From Acinetobacter sp. ANC 4178 (GTDB taxonomy: Bacteria > Pseudomonadota > Gammaproteobacteria > Pseudomonadales > Moraxellaceae), in contig NZ_SJOD01000003.1 in assembly GCF_004331175.1 (NCBI RefSeq), positions 124,001-188,000 of the forward strand: a stretch of 64,000 nt of DNA, in the 5' to 3' direction. Position numbers and translations under genes: made by a program. Below, piece after piece: positions 29,258 through 38,634 of the stretch. How positions within the stretch are numbered: position 1 is the first letter of the stretch; each line of letters starts with the position of its first letter. The notes beneath the pieces were generated by a model, which had not been told where the DNA came from, ran no database searches, and worked only from the letters and a program-made list of their open reading frames with translations.

Positions 29258-31156
29258 TTAGAATGTACGTGGTTTAGGTGGAATGGCAGCTACAGATAGC
29301 GGCTTGTAACGCACTGGCTTGTACTCAAGACGGTTATCGCTAGAGAACCATAATGTGTGCTTCATCCACTCATCATCACGGCGACCGTACGGATACTCTG
29401 GATGATCAGGAGATTCTTCAAAATCTACAACCGTATGCGCACCACGACACTCTTTACGTGCAGCAGCTGAAATCAGGGTCGCTTTAGCAACTTCATATAA
29501 GTTTTCAACTTCTAAAGCTTCAATACGTGCCGTATTAAATACTTTTGATTTGTCTTTTAAATGAATGTTACGTACGCGTGATTCAATCGCAAGAATTTCT
29601 TTCACACCTTTATCAAGCAATGCTTCTGTACGGAATACGCCAGCATGGTCTTGTACGATGTCACGAATTGCATCAGCAACTTCTTGTGCATTTTCGCCTG
29701 TTGTTGAGTCATCCAATTTACGGATACGCGCAACAGTTTGCTCAAGTACAGTCGTAGGAAGTGGTTGGTATTCATCACCGTGGTGTTTAGTCACGTAATC
29801 AATGATGTGTTCACCCGCAGCCTTACCAAATACAACCAAGTCAAGCAGTGAGTTCGTACCTAAACGGTTTGCACCATGTACAGATACACAAGAACACTCA
29901 CCAATTGCATAGAAGCCTTTAACAGGTTTCGTAAAGTTACGTTCACCTGCATTGGTAGAATAAACATCAGTCTCTTTGTTGTAGTTTGCTTCAAGCGGTG
30001 AAACTTCAGCACTTTCAGGCACAACAACTTGACCATGAATATTCGTTGGAATACCACCCATTTGATAATGGATTGTTGGTACTACAGGAATTGGTTCTTT
30101 AGTGATATCAACGTTCGCAAATTTCTTACCAATCTCAAATACAGATGGAAGACGTTTCATGATTGTTTCAGCACCCAAGTGCGTCATATCAAGTAAGATG
30201 TAGTCTTTCTTCGGACCACAACCGCGACCTTCTTTAATTTCTTGGTCCATAGAACGTGATACGAAGTCACGTGGCGCCAAGTCTTTTAAAGTTGGTGCAT
30301 AGCGTTCCATGAACGGCTCACCAGCATCGTTACGAAGGATCGCACCTTCACCACGACAACCTTCTGTCAACAATACACCTGCGCCCGCCACACCTGTAGG
30401 GTGGAATTGCCAGAATTCCATATCTTGTAATGGAATACCTGCACGAGCCGCCATACCAAGACCGTCACCCGTGTTGATATATGCGTTAGTAGATGCACGG
30501 TAAACACGACCTGCACCACCTGTAGCAAACAATGTCGCTTTGGCTTGGAATACTGCAATTTTACCAGTTTCTTGGTCGTATGCAGTTACACCGAGTACAT
30601 CACCCGCTTCATTACGAATAAGGTCAAGTGCAATCCATTCAACGAAGAATTGCGTGCCCATTTTCACGTTGCTTTGATAAAGCGTATGAAGAAGTGCATG
30701 ACCTGTACGGTCAGCAGCAGCACATGCACGTGGAACTGCTTTTTCACCGTAGTTTGCAGAGTGACCACCGAATGGACGTTGGTAAATCGTACCATCTGCG
30801 TTACGGTCAAACGGCATACCTAAGTGTTCTAACTCATAAACCACTTGTGGTGCTTCACGCGTCATAAATTCGATCGCGTCTTGGTCACCTAACCAGTCTG
30901 AACCTTTAACAGTGTCGTAGAAGTGGTAGTGCCAGTTATCTTCTTGCATGTTACCAAGAGATGCACCAATACCGCCCTGCGCAGCAACTGTGTGTGAACG
31001 TGTTGGGAATACTTTAGTCAGAACCGCAACTTTTAAACCAGCTTGAGCAAGTTGGTAAGATGCGCGCATACCTGAACCACCACCACCAACGATGACTGCA
31101 TCGAAAGTTTCGTGTGGAATATTTGTGTAATCTTCTTTAGGGGTTATAGCGCCCAT
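29258..31156 (-). CDS. sdhA: Succinate dehydrogenase flavoprotein subunit
   Basis: A 632-aa catalytic subunit that oxidises succinate to fumarate. The FAD-binding VIVGGGGSGMRASYQLAQAG is near residue 21; the covalent-flavin His lies in TRSHTVAAQGGIGASLG near residue 55. The active-site segment HPTGVAGAGVLLTEGCRGEG is near residue 251. AGGA lies 7 bp before the ATG. It is the third gene of sdhCDAB, 12 bp after sdhD, and length is close to the usual 590-630 aa. Confidence 0.98.
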   Translation of the reverse strand: MGAITPKEDYTNIPHETFDAVIVGGGGSGMRASYQLAQAGLKVAVLTKVFPTRSHTVAAQGGIGASLGNMQEDNWHYHFYDTVKGSDWLGDQDAIEFMTREAPQVVYELEHLGMPFDRNADGTIYQRPFGGHSANYGEKAVPRACAAADRTGHALLHTLYQSNVKMGTQFFVEWIALDLIRNEAGDVLGVTAYDQETGKIAVFQAKATLFATGGAGRVYRASTNAYINTGDGLGMAARAGIPLQDMEFWQFHPTGVAGAGVLLTEGCRGEGAILRNDAGEPFMERYAPTLKDLAPRDFVSRSMDQEIKEGRGCGPKKDYILLDMTHLGAETIMKRLPSVFEIGKKFANVDITKEPIPVVPTIHYQMGGIPTNIHGQVVVPESAEVSPLEANYNKETDVYSTNAGERNFTKPVKGFYAIGECSCVSVHGANRLGTNSLLDLVVFGKAAGEHIIDYVTKHHGDEYQPLPTTVLEQTVARIRKLDDSTTGENAQEVADAIRDIVQDHAGVFRTEALLDKGVKEILAIESRVRNIHLKDKSKVFNTARIEALEVENLYEVAKATLISAAARKECRGAHTVVDFEESPDHPEYPYGRRDDEWMKHTLWFSSDNRLEYKPVRYKPLSVAAIPPKPRTF

Positions 31157-31168
31157 GATCTCTTCCTA

Positions 31169-31534
31169 TCAATTCGCCCAAAAAATCTGGATTGCCCAGA
31201 TCGCATATGCAAATACAGCAATAATTACTGCTGAAGTTAGTACAAGGCGTAAACCTGAAGCTGAAGGCCCCATTTGACGAGTAGTCACATAATCCGTGAA
31301 TACCTGCCACATACCAATCCATGCATGTGCAACAAGAGATAAGACTGCTAATAAAGATAAGATCTTCATTGGAGCTGTCATCATAAAGCCGTACCACTGT
31401 TCGTAGCTAAAACCGCCATTGCATAGGATCCAACCTAAAACAACAACAGTATAAACTGCTAATACGACAGCACTTACGCGTTGGATAAACCAATCACGAG
31501 AACCTGAACCCGTTAAACCAGTAGCACTTTTCAT
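31169..31534 (-). CDS. sdhD: Succinate dehydrogenase membrane anchor, subunit D
   Basis: A 121-aa anchor with three transmembrane helices (about residues 20-42, 50-75 and 92-115). It binds haem b and quinone with SdhC; the start MKSATGLTGSGSRDWFIQR is typical. The chosen ATG at 31534 overlaps the sdhC stop codon by one base (TAATG), the same coupling style as sucA/sucB. An in-frame start 5 codons earlier (31549) lies inside sdhC and is less likely. Confidence 0.93.
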   Translation of the reverse strand: MKSATGLTGSGSRDWFIQRVSAVVLAVYTVVVLGWILCNGGFSYEQWYGFMMTAPMKILSLLAVLSLVAHAWIGMWQVFTDYVTTRQMGPSASGLRLVLTSAVIIAVFAYAIWAIQIFWAN

Positions 31535-31932
31535 TAGATAACAATCCATACAAATGCCGCAATGATACCGATTGCAGACAAGATCAATGAAATAGTAGCT
31601 GCGACACGACCACTTTGCAGTTCTTCAGCAATACCTAGATCCGCAAGTAAATGCTTAACCCCCGCAATAAAGTGGAAAATTAAGCCGGCTACAAATACCC
31701 ATACGATAAAACGCACGATGAAGCTATTAAAAATAGCTTGCACTTGCGCAAAACCTTCAGGAGAAGACAATGATTTGTCTAAAATCCATAAAAGTACTGG
31801 TACGAGTAAAAATACGATAACGCCAGATAGGCGGTGTAAAATTGATGCAATAGCCACAGGGGATTTTAAGTTTACTTCTAAAACTTGACCCATGGACAAA
31901 TTGACAGGTCTGTTGCTTTTCACAGCGGGCAT
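31534..31932 (-). CDS. sdhC: Succinate dehydrogenase cytochrome b556, subunit C
   Basis: A 132-aa membrane anchor of complex II. It shows the SdhC signature SPVAIASILHRLSGVI near residue 24 (Ser and Arg near the quinone site) and the haem-ligand segment H-F-I-A-G-V-K-H-L-L-A-D near residue 83, with three hydrophobic helices. First gene of sdhCDAB. Only a weak ribosome-binding sequence (AGG immediately before the ATG, or GGAG further off) is visible. Confidence 0.95.
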   Translation of the reverse strand: MPAVKSNRPVNLSMGQVLEVNLKSPVAIASILHRLSGVIVFLLVPVLLWILDKSLSSPEGFAQVQAIFNSFIVRFIVWVFVAGLIFHFIAGVKHLLADLGIAEELQSGRVAATISLILSAIGIIAAFVWIVI

Positions 31933-32030
31933 CCTGTAAGTAAAAACTCCATCCGGAGTTTGTTGGAATTAATTCGAAGGAAAGCTGGCATTGTCAGGCA
32001 AATAAATGCCTAAACTTAAAACGACATCGA

Positions 32031-32059
32031 ATTATAAAACGCGAAAAGTCAAAATACAA
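32031..32059 (-). promoter_or_regulatory. Possible sigma-70 promoter for sdhCDAB
   Basis: On the minus strand TATAAT (32036-32031) is a perfect -10. A weak -35, TTGTAT (32059-32054), lies at exactly 17 bp. The leader to sdhC would be about 90 nt. Confidence 0.45.
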
Positions 32060-32125
32060 ACAATCAAAGACTGGTTTTTTAACAAAAAACCTTTAAATAA
32101 GAATCATTAACAAAAACAACATTCT

Positions 32126-32176
32126 ATAAAAACCAATAATTTAGCTCAAATTTATTGCTATGCTATTGGTTTTTAT
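32126..32176. repeat. 13-bp inverted repeat in the sdhC-gltA gap
   Basis: ATAAAAACCAATA (32126-32138) is repeated exactly as its complement at 32164-32176, with a 25-bp spacer. It is long for chance, though AT-rich. It may be an operator pair, or an RNA hairpin with T-rich arm ends. Confidence 0.5.
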
Positions 32177-32926
32177 CACTTATCCACCAAAACACATCCC
32201 TTTTAGCCATCTCCTGTAATTTTGCATTTTTAGACTAAAGATAAGGAAGATATTTACCCTATTTGATAATCCTTTCCTTTATATGGAGAGACTTGCATTT
32301 CCTATCAAAATGTTCAGTATTTATTTAAAGCGATAATTTTGCGATATAACGTGATTAAATAATGACTTAGCCAAAACAAAATACAGATCACGTATAAATT
32401 TTAAGGGCTTAATCCGTTCAAAATTTGCAAAAAATCATGCAAAAAGATCATTTTTCATTCAGAATCAAAAATCCAATTAGTCATTTTTTGATCAATCAAA
32501 CCATCCCCTTGGATTAGAATTTAATGTCAAATTAGACTCAAAAATGAAATAAAATATGAACAAAAAAGAGTGTAAGTTATGAAAATTAGATGAATTTCGA
32601 TTCAATTTGCTTGCACCATTTGTTCTAAAATACTCCCCCCATAATTTTTATAAATATTTACAATTAAGATGGAGTGCTATTTTTTTTCTGCACCTCAAGA
32701 ATTTTTTGACATATTATAGCGCGGCGGTGCTTTGATTTTACTCATTCCACTCAGGACGGATTTGACTAAACCTCTGTGAGGACGTCAGTTTTTATCCATA
32801 AGTATAATTGACAAAATTTCAGCACGCTCTAATCTAATTAGCAAATTTTTGATCCGTCTGATTCGCGCATTACAAGATTAGTACTACGAGTCAGATTAAA
32901 CATTCACCAGGACAGGAGATCTTTGA
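32177..32926. other. Rest of the divergent sdhC-gltA intergenic region, with the gltA leader
   Basis: Very AT-rich, with no gene. Candidate gltA promoter elements are TTGACA at 32808-32813 and a TATTAT box near 32713-32718. The second would give a leader of about 200 nt, starting with GC-rich GCGCGGCGG. Complementary 7-mers within it (GACGGAT at 32755 with ATCCGTC at 32852; CTAATCT at 32829 with AGATTAG at 32875) could fold, but may be chance. The gltA ribosome-binding site is AGGAG before 32927. Confidence 0.4.
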
Positions 32927-34204
32927 ATGTCTGAAGCAACTGGCAAAAAAGCCGTATTACAGCTTGATGGCAAAGAAATTGAATTACCAATTTACAGCGG
33001 CACATTGGGCCCAGATGTAATCGACGTTAAGGATGTGTTGGCCGCGGGTCACTTTACTTTTGATCCTGGTTTTATGGCAACAGCAGCTTGCGAATCAAAA
33101 ATTACCTTCATTGACGGTAACAAAGGTGTACTTTTACACCGCGGTTACCCAATTGACCAACTTGCTACTAAAGCAGACTACTTAGAAACTTGCTACCTAT
33201 TATTAAATGGCGAGCTTCCAACTGCTGAGCAAAAAGCTGAATTTGACGCTAAAGTACGTAACCACACTATGGTTCACGACCAAGTTAGCCGTTTCTTCAA
33301 CGGTTTCCGTCGTGACGCTCACCCTATGGCAATCATGGTGGGTGTAGTAGGTGCACTTTCTGCGTTCTATCACAATGGTTTAGACATTGAAGATGTTAAC
33401 CACCGTGAAATCACTGCAATTCGTTTAATCGCGAAAGTACCTACACTTGCAGCTTGGAGCTACAAGTACACTGTAGGTCAACCATTTGTTTACCCACGTA
33501 ATGACTTAAACTATGCAGAAAACTTCTTGCATATGATGTTTGCTACTCCAGCAGACCGTGATTACAAAGTAAACCCTATTCTTGCAAAAGCAATGGATCG
33601 TATTTTCACGCTTCATGCTGACCACGAACAAAACGCGTCTACATCTACTGTACGTTTAGCTGGTTCTACTGGTGCTAACCCGTATGCATGTATTGCTGCT
33701 GGTATCTCTGCACTTTGGGGCCCTGCTCACGGTGGTGCGAATGAAGCTGTTCTTAAGATGCTTGATGAAATCGGCACTGTAGAAAACGTTGCTGGCTTCA
33801 TGGAAAAAGTGAAAACTAAAGAAGTTAAACTTATGGGCTTCGGTCACCGAGTTTATAAAAACTTCGATCCACGTGCGAAAGTAATGAAAGAAACTTGTGA
33901 CGAAGTTCTTGCTGCGCTTGGCATCAACGATCCACAGCTTGCTCTTGCTATGGAACTTGAACGTATCGCACTTTCTGACGAATACTTCATTAAACGTAAC
34001 TTATACCCGAACGTAGACTTCTACTCAGGTATCATTCTTAAAGCGATTGGTATCCCAACAGAAATGTTTACTGTAATCTTCGCGCTTGCACGTACTGTTG
34101 GTTGGATCAGCCACTGGTTAGAAATGCACAGCGGACCATACAAAATTGGTCGTCCACGTCAGCTTTACACTGGTGAAGTTCAACGTGACATCCAAGGTCG
34201 TTAA
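32927..34204 (+). CDS. gltA: Citrate synthase (hexameric type)
   Basis: A 425-aa enzyme that condenses acetyl-CoA with oxaloacetate. The active-site residues are visible: His in [16 protein letters not shown] (about residue 267), His in [15 protein letters not shown] (about residue 307) and the downstream Asp in [10 protein letters not shown] (about residue 364). The length and N-terminal beta-rich domain fit the NADH-sensitive type II enzyme of Gram-negatives. It is divergent from sdhCDAB, an arrangement also found in E. coli, and ends at a terminator. Confidence 0.98.
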   Translation: MSEATGKKAVLQLDGKEIELPIYSGTLGPDVIDVKDVLAAGHFTFDPGFMATAACESKITFIDGNKGVLLHRGYPIDQLATKADYLETCYLLLNGELPTAEQKAEFDAKVRNHTMVHDQVSRFFNGFRRDAHPMAIMVGVVGALSAFYHNGLDIEDVNHREITAIRLIAKVPTLAAWSYKYTVGQPFVYPRNDLNYAENFLHMMFATPADRDYKVNPILAKAMDRIFTLHADHEQNASTSTVRLAGSTGANPYACIAAGISALWGPAHGGANEAVLKMLDEIGTVENVAGFMEKVKTKEVKLMGFGHRVYKNFDPRAKVMKETCDEVLAALGINDPQLALAMELERIALSDEYFIKRNLYPNVDFYSGIILKAIGIPTEMFTVIFALARTVGWISHWLEMHSGPYKIGRPRQLYTGEVQRDIQGR

Positions 34205-34225
34205 TTCGAAAGAATTAAGGATTTT

Positions 34226-34253
34226 AAAAAACCACCCTTCGGGTGGTTTTTTA
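34226..34253 (+). terminator. Intrinsic terminator, gltA
   Basis: AACCACCC / GGGTGGTT with a TTC loop is followed by TTTTATTT. It lies 21 bp after the gltA stop codon. Confidence 0.88.
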
Positions 34254-34277
34254 TTTCGCGTGGAATAAAACTAAATA

Positions 34278-35876
34278 TCAAGCAATATCATAATCAGCCA
34301 AGTCTAATTTTTTTAGTTGTTGCTTTAATTGCTTTAACGACCACGGCCATGCGGCAAAATTTCGCCCATTTTGATCTAAATAATAAGATTTACAACCACC
34401 ACGGTTAAAAACCGTCTTCTGCAAGTTTTTTTGTACTGCAACATTATGCTCATGAAGTACTTTAGGCTTAATTTCTATGCGCTTAATACCCTGATCACGC
34501 ATTTGCACTAAGCCGCTAATAATGTAATCCAGTTGCGCTTCAGCAATCCCAATAAATGAGTCATAGACCAGAATATTTGGACCCAGCACTAAAAAGACAT
34601 TGGGCACATGTTCCAAACTGGCACCCAAAAATGCTTCTGGAGAGCTTTCCTTCCAACGCTCTGCCAAGAGTTGCTCATTCGCATCATAGACTCGCTTACC
34701 TATAGGCGGATGTGAAACCTCAAAGCCTGTCCCCCAGATAATCACATCGGCCTCGTACTGCTCACCATTTGCAGCAATGAGTTTATTCCCTTGTATTTCA
34801 ATCAAACCCTGTGGCACAAGCTGTACATTTTTTTGCTGTAAGGCAGGATAATAATCATTGGCGAATAAAAGCCGTTTACAGCCAATTGAGAAATGAGGGG
34901 TCACATTTTTTCGTAATGCTTGATCTTGAATTTGCAGCTTTAATAGCTGTTTGCTCAGCAGATTAATCGGCTCTAATATTTGAGGATGGCGTAGTCCAAA
35001 ATTAATCCCATTTAAAATTTGCGCCACACTGCTACGCCACAACTGTTGAATCACAGGATATTTGGCAATAACACCTTTAGCAGCATTATTCAATGCGAGA
35101 TCTGCTTTGGGTAATACCCACGGTGCAGTACGCTGAAAAACAATCAACTCCTTAACGAGAGGTTGAATTTGAGGAATAAACTGAATTGCAGATGCACCTG
35201 TACCAATCACTGCAACCCGTTTACCTGTTAAATCGTAGTCATGTTTCCAAAGTGCTGAATGAAACATTTCCCCTGCAAAAGTATCAACTCCCTTAATCTG
35301 TGGTACAGACGGCTCCGTAATAGGGCCAGTAGAGAAAACCACTGTCTTGGCGAGAAATTTTCCCTGTGAAGTTTCTAAAACCCATCGTTGCTGCGCTTCA
35401 TTCCATTTGGCGGATAAAAGCTCATGCTGAAATTTAATTTGGTCATGCAAATTGAATTGCTTCGTGACCTGCTCCAGATAGGTCAAAATTTCTGTTTGCT
35501 TAGCAAAGAGATGACTCCAAGCATGACTTGGCGCAAACGAGAAAGAATATAAGGCAGATGGTACGTCACAACCACAGCCAGGATAAGTGTTGTCACGCCA
35601 AGTTCCACCGACGCGATCTGCTTTTTCGAGCACTAAAAAGTCAGCATAACCAGCTTGTATCATCTTATAGGCAGCTGCAATACCCGATATTCCTGCTCCA
35701 ATCACAATACAATCATATATACGCGTTGGCTGCGGTTGTTTCGCTTGAGTTCGTAATTTTGGTTTTTGTTGAGTCACGGAAGTTGGGTTTTCCTCTACCC
35801 CAATAGAATCAGCACCTTCTTCTGAGGCAGATTCAATTTTTTGATCTGAATTTTCCACTAAAATATTTTCTGTCAT
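34278..35876 (-). CDS. Flavin monooxygenase, Baeyer-Villiger type
   Basis: A 532-aa FAD/NADPH enzyme that inserts oxygen into ketones or similar. The N-terminal 45 residues are a charged extension. Then come the FAD motif VIGAGISGIAAAYKM near residue 58, the Baeyer-Villiger fingerprint FAGEMFHSALW near residue 200 (F-x-G-x-x-x-H-x-x-x-W), and the NADPH motif GTGASAIQFIPQI near residue 222. It is the third gene of an operon with a short-chain dehydrogenase and a COG3687 hydrolase on the same strand. The natural substrate is unknown; hydrophobic ketones are likely. Only AGAG-type sequence precedes the ATG. Confidence 0.85.
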   Translation of the reverse strand: MTENILVENSDQKIESASEEGADSIGVEENPTSVTQQKPKLRTQAKQPQPTRIYDCIVIGAGISGIAAAYKMIQAGYADFLVLEKADRVGGTWRDNTYPGCGCDVPSALYSFSFAPSHAWSHLFAKQTEILTYLEQVTKQFNLHDQIKFQHELLSAKWNEAQQRWVLETSQGKFLAKTVVFSTGPITEPSVPQIKGVDTFAGEMFHSALWKHDYDLTGKRVAVIGTGASAIQFIPQIQPLVKELIVFQRTAPWVLPKADLALNNAAKGVIAKYPVIQQLWRSSVAQILNGINFGLRHPQILEPINLLSKQLLKLQIQDQALRKNVTPHFSIGCKRLLFANDYYPALQQKNVQLVPQGLIEIQGNKLIAANGEQYEADVIIWGTGFEVSHPPIGKRVYDANEQLLAERWKESSPEAFLGASLEHVPNVFLVLGPNILVYDSFIGIAEAQLDYIISGLVQMRDQGIKRIEIKPKVLHEHNVAVQKNLQKTVFNRGGCKSYYLDQNGRNFAAWPWSLKQLKQQLKKLDLADYDIA

Positions 35877-35892
35877 GTTGAATCTCTTATTT

Positions 35893-36738
35893 TTATTTCA
35901 CATATTTTTGGAACAATGGATAACCCACGCCAAGCAGCTTGGCATACAGACTTGGAGCCGCTCGTTTTAACCACCAAAACAACTTGGCATCTGGCTGCGG
36001 AATGGTATACAGCTTATTCGCATCTAGCCGATTCAAGGTTTTAACCGCCACTTGGTCGCTATTGATAAAAGCATGATTCATCAGCAAATGATCTGCCAAA
36101 CCAGAGTAATGTTGTGGTAAACGCCCATTTTTCATAATGTTGGTTGGCACTAACGTTGGACAAAGTACATTGACACGAATATTGGCACTGCGAAGTTCTG
36201 CGGACAGCGTTTCAGACAATGCTAAAACGCTCGATTTGGTGACGTTATATGCTGTCATTTCGGGTGCAGCAGTAAACCCTGCGGCAGAGGCGACATTAAT
36301 AATCGCACCATAGCCTTGCTGTTTAAATTGGGGGACAAAATAATGGCATCCATGAATCACACCCCATAAATTGACATGCATACACCATTGCCAATCTTCT
36401 AGGCTGACTTCATCAAACTTTCCACCCAAACCAACTCCCGCATTGTTAATAATTAAGGTGGTCGCGTACCCCATTAATTGTTCGGCTTGCTCAGCTAATG
36501 CTTTGACTTGCTCAGCGCAACCCACATCACATTGCACAGCAAAAGCATCTGTTTGATATTGATTTTGAATCAAGCTGACGGTTTCTTCAGCAGCGTTGAG
36601 ATGAATATCTGCACAAACCACCACCCCTCCGCGCCGCGCAAGCTCCAGCGCAAAACTCCGCCCAATACCACTCCCCGCACCTGTTACCACGGCATAAGCA
36701 TGCTTGCTTGGTTTACTTTTCTTATTAAAAATTGTCAT
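35893..36738 (-). CDS. Short-chain dehydrogenase/reductase (SDR)
   Basis: A 281-aa NAD(P)-dependent oxidoreductase. The cofactor motif TGAGSGIGRSFALELARRG is near residue 18. NNAG lies near residue 95. The catalytic Ser, Tyr and Lys are in NVASAAGF and TAYNVTKSS, with Y-x-x-x-K near residue 164. The ATG at 36738 (MTIFNKKSKP) is chosen because GGGGGA lies 7 bp upstream; an in-frame start 16 codons earlier lacks this. It probably interconverts an alcohol and ketone used or made by the flavin monooxygenase 16 bp downstream. The substrate is unassigned. Confidence 0.85.
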   Translation of the reverse strand: MTIFNKKSKPSKHAYAVVTGAGSGIGRSFALELARRGGVVVCADIHLNAAEETVSLIQNQYQTDAFAVQCDVGCAEQVKALAEQAEQLMGYATTLIINNAGVGLGGKFDEVSLEDWQWCMHVNLWGVIHGCHYFVPQFKQQGYGAIINVASAAGFTAAPEMTAYNVTKSSVLALSETLSAELRSANIRVNVLCPTLVPTNIMKNGRLPQHYSGLADHLLMNHAFINSDQVAVKTLNRLDANKLYTIPQPDAKLFWWLKRAAPSLYAKLLGVGYPLFQKYVK

Positions 36739-36757
36739 TTTAAAATCCCCCACTTTG

Positions 36758-37714
36758 TTATGAACGTAAACTAGGAGTAAATTCACGCGTAAAATAAGGC
36801 GTTAAAATGCCATGTTCAGGGTTTAACAGCTTTTCTTTGTAATAACTTAAATAGGCAGAAGTATCATAATCATTGGGATGAAAATCAGGGCGTAAATAAT
36901 CAAAAATATGCTGCATAGTGCTGCCATAAACACCATCTTTTAAGCCAAAAATTAGGCTAAAACTATAAGGCAGCTCCCTCCAGTAACTCCAACGAATTAA
37001 ATTCTTCGGTTCTCGGTAGAATGGCACCATGAGTGAAGCGGCTGAAATTAAAATAAGAATCGTGATGAGCGCAGGGAAAAAGCCTGCTATACGAAGCGCA
37101 TAATTATTGGATAAGGCTTGGAAGACATCATAGGCAATGTCTTTATGCTCAGACTCTTCGAGCATATGCCACATCCAGATCGCACGCTGCTTTTCATCTC
37201 TCGAGCTGAAGAAAATTTCCTCATGCTTCATCATGTATTCCGCCAATACCGCAGTGAAATGCTCAATACCCGCCATGAGTGATAATTTCATGGGTTGAGG
37301 TAAACGGTTAAATCCATAGTCAAATACCCAACCCGCCCACGTGCGAAACAACTGCACGGGATAATCCACTTCCAGCAATGCATCATTTAACTCATTGTGC
37401 ATTTTCGAATGGATGGCTTCTTGACCAATCAAAGCCGTCACACGTTGTTTCAGCAGCGGATCTTGTACCAAATCACGATGATAACGTGCCGTATCTATCA
37501 CCAAGTCCTCTCCAAAAGTTAGAAAAATGGAAAGTGATGCAAAATATGCACTTGCCAATTCTGTATTGAGATAAAACTTGGGATCAATTGCTTTCGGATC
37601 AAAGTCAAACCGCATGTGCCGAATCGGAATCATGGGAGACTGTTTCAGAGCATCAAAAAGAGGTCCAGAAAATACATGATTCAATGTATTTCTAAGCGGT
37701 GTAATGAATTGCAT
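36758..37714 (-). CDS. Metal-dependent hydrolase-like protein (COG3687)
   Basis: A 318-aa protein of the group annotated as predicted metal-dependent hydrolases. Several His/Glu pairs (GQEAIHSKMHNELN near residue 94; AGIEHFTAVLAEYMMKHEE near residue 148; HMLEESEHKDIAYDVFQ near residue 184) form a four-helix di-metal pattern like ferritin-fold oxygenases. A hydrophobic stretch follows near residue 212. The reaction is not established. It is the first gene of the three-gene unit with the dehydrogenase and the flavin monooxygenase. An operator-like repeat lies about 150 bp upstream. Confidence 0.75.
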   Translation of the reverse strand: MQFITPLRNTLNHVFSGPLFDALKQSPMIPIRHMRFDFDPKAIDPKFYLNTELASAYFASLSIFLTFGEDLVIDTARYHRDLVQDPLLKQRVTALIGQEAIHSKMHNELNDALLEVDYPVQLFRTWAGWVFDYGFNRLPQPMKLSLMAGIEHFTAVLAEYMMKHEEIFFSSRDEKQRAIWMWHMLEESEHKDIAYDVFQALSNNYALRIAGFFPALITILILISAASLMVPFYREPKNLIRWSYWRELPYSFSLIFGLKDGVYGSTMQHIFDYLRPDFHPNDYDTSAYLSYYKEKLLNPEHGILTPYFTREFTPSLRS

Positions 37715-37866
37715 GACTATTCCTTATTTTTCTACTGTAAGTGCAACTTTGTGGTATTGCGCATGCTGCTTAAGCATGTACCTACAATAAAAAACTAAGT
37801 GAGCTTAGGCGGCTTGCCACTAGCAATTCAGGTCATTTGATTTGCAATTTCTGCCTTTCCTTATGC

Positions 37867-37888
37867 TTGTCAGACAGTTTTCTGACAA
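37867..37888. promoter_or_regulatory. Operator-like inverted repeat TTGTCAGA-N6-TCTGACAA
   Basis: Two perfect 8-bp arms with a 6-bp spacer. It lies upstream of the three-gene monooxygenase operon and 21 bp after the small HExxH gene. No T-tract follows on the minus strand, so a repressor or activator site is more likely than a terminator. Confidence 0.5.
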
Positions 37889-37909
37889 AATTATCTGCAT
37901 GGGACAAAA

Positions 37910-38395
37910 TCACGCTTTGGGTGCCAAAAAAGGAATGCATTGTTCATAAGCATCGCAGTCCTGTCCTTGAGCTTTTTTAATAAAATAATCTTGTACCATT
38001 TGTGCCTGCTGCTCTATTCCATAATTTAAAAATAATTTTCCTTGCTGGATTACATAGCGATAACGGCGATCAAACAATGCCTTACGTACTACAGCAATGC
38101 CTTGCTGGTATTGCCACACATGCGTCATCTCATGAATAAACCAAGATTGCAAACCGAGTGAACACTTTGAAAAGTCATGACAGTAATTTTGTGCATGAAA
38201 ATAAATATGTCCATTTGGACTCATCGCATGATTTTTGAGAACTGCTTTATGCGCAATAATTTGAACCTGATCCAACTGAATCGTGTCTGCAAAAATCCAT
38301 CGAACCAATGATTTTTCACCTTCGGTCAAAGAACGTCGAGACAAAACGCCTAAGCTTCGGATAGCCTGAATCAGCGTTGATAAATATCGTGACAT
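37910..38395 (-). CDS. Small HExxH protein, probable zinc metallopeptidase fold
   Basis: A 161-aa soluble-looking protein with HEMTHVWQYQQG near residue 92, a zinc-protease motif like that in several bacterial proteins annotated as zinc-dependent protease or vgr-related protein. No signal peptide is seen. The ATG at 38395 is preferred because AAGG lies upstream; an in-frame start 15 codons earlier extends the N-terminus with TTTG-rich leader sequence and is less likely. The function is unknown; it stands alone, upstream of the monooxygenase operon on the same strand. Confidence 0.6.
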   Translation of the reverse strand: MSRYLSTLIQAIRSLGVLSRRSLTEGEKSLVRWIFADTIQLDQVQIIAHKAVLKNHAMSPNGHIYFHAQNYCHDFSKCSLGLQSWFIHEMTHVWQYQQGIAVVRKALFDRRYRYVIQQGKLFLNYGIEQQAQMVQDYFIKKAQGQDCDAYEQCIPFLAPKA

Positions 38396-38634
38396 ATCTT
38401 TAACCTTTTCAGTGAAATATAGATAACTTCCCATGTACAATCATGAATTGTTTTTCTAAATGCAAATAAGAATTTTTTTTGAATTTATACACTACATTTA
38501 TCGCAATTCGTATATAGTATCAACGCAAATTATTTATTCATTGTTTTGTCGTTGATTACACAGTACTGAACCGATAACGATAAGAAACTCAGTCGTCTGT
38601 GTGCACATCCCTATAGCTTTAGGATTAAGTTGGA

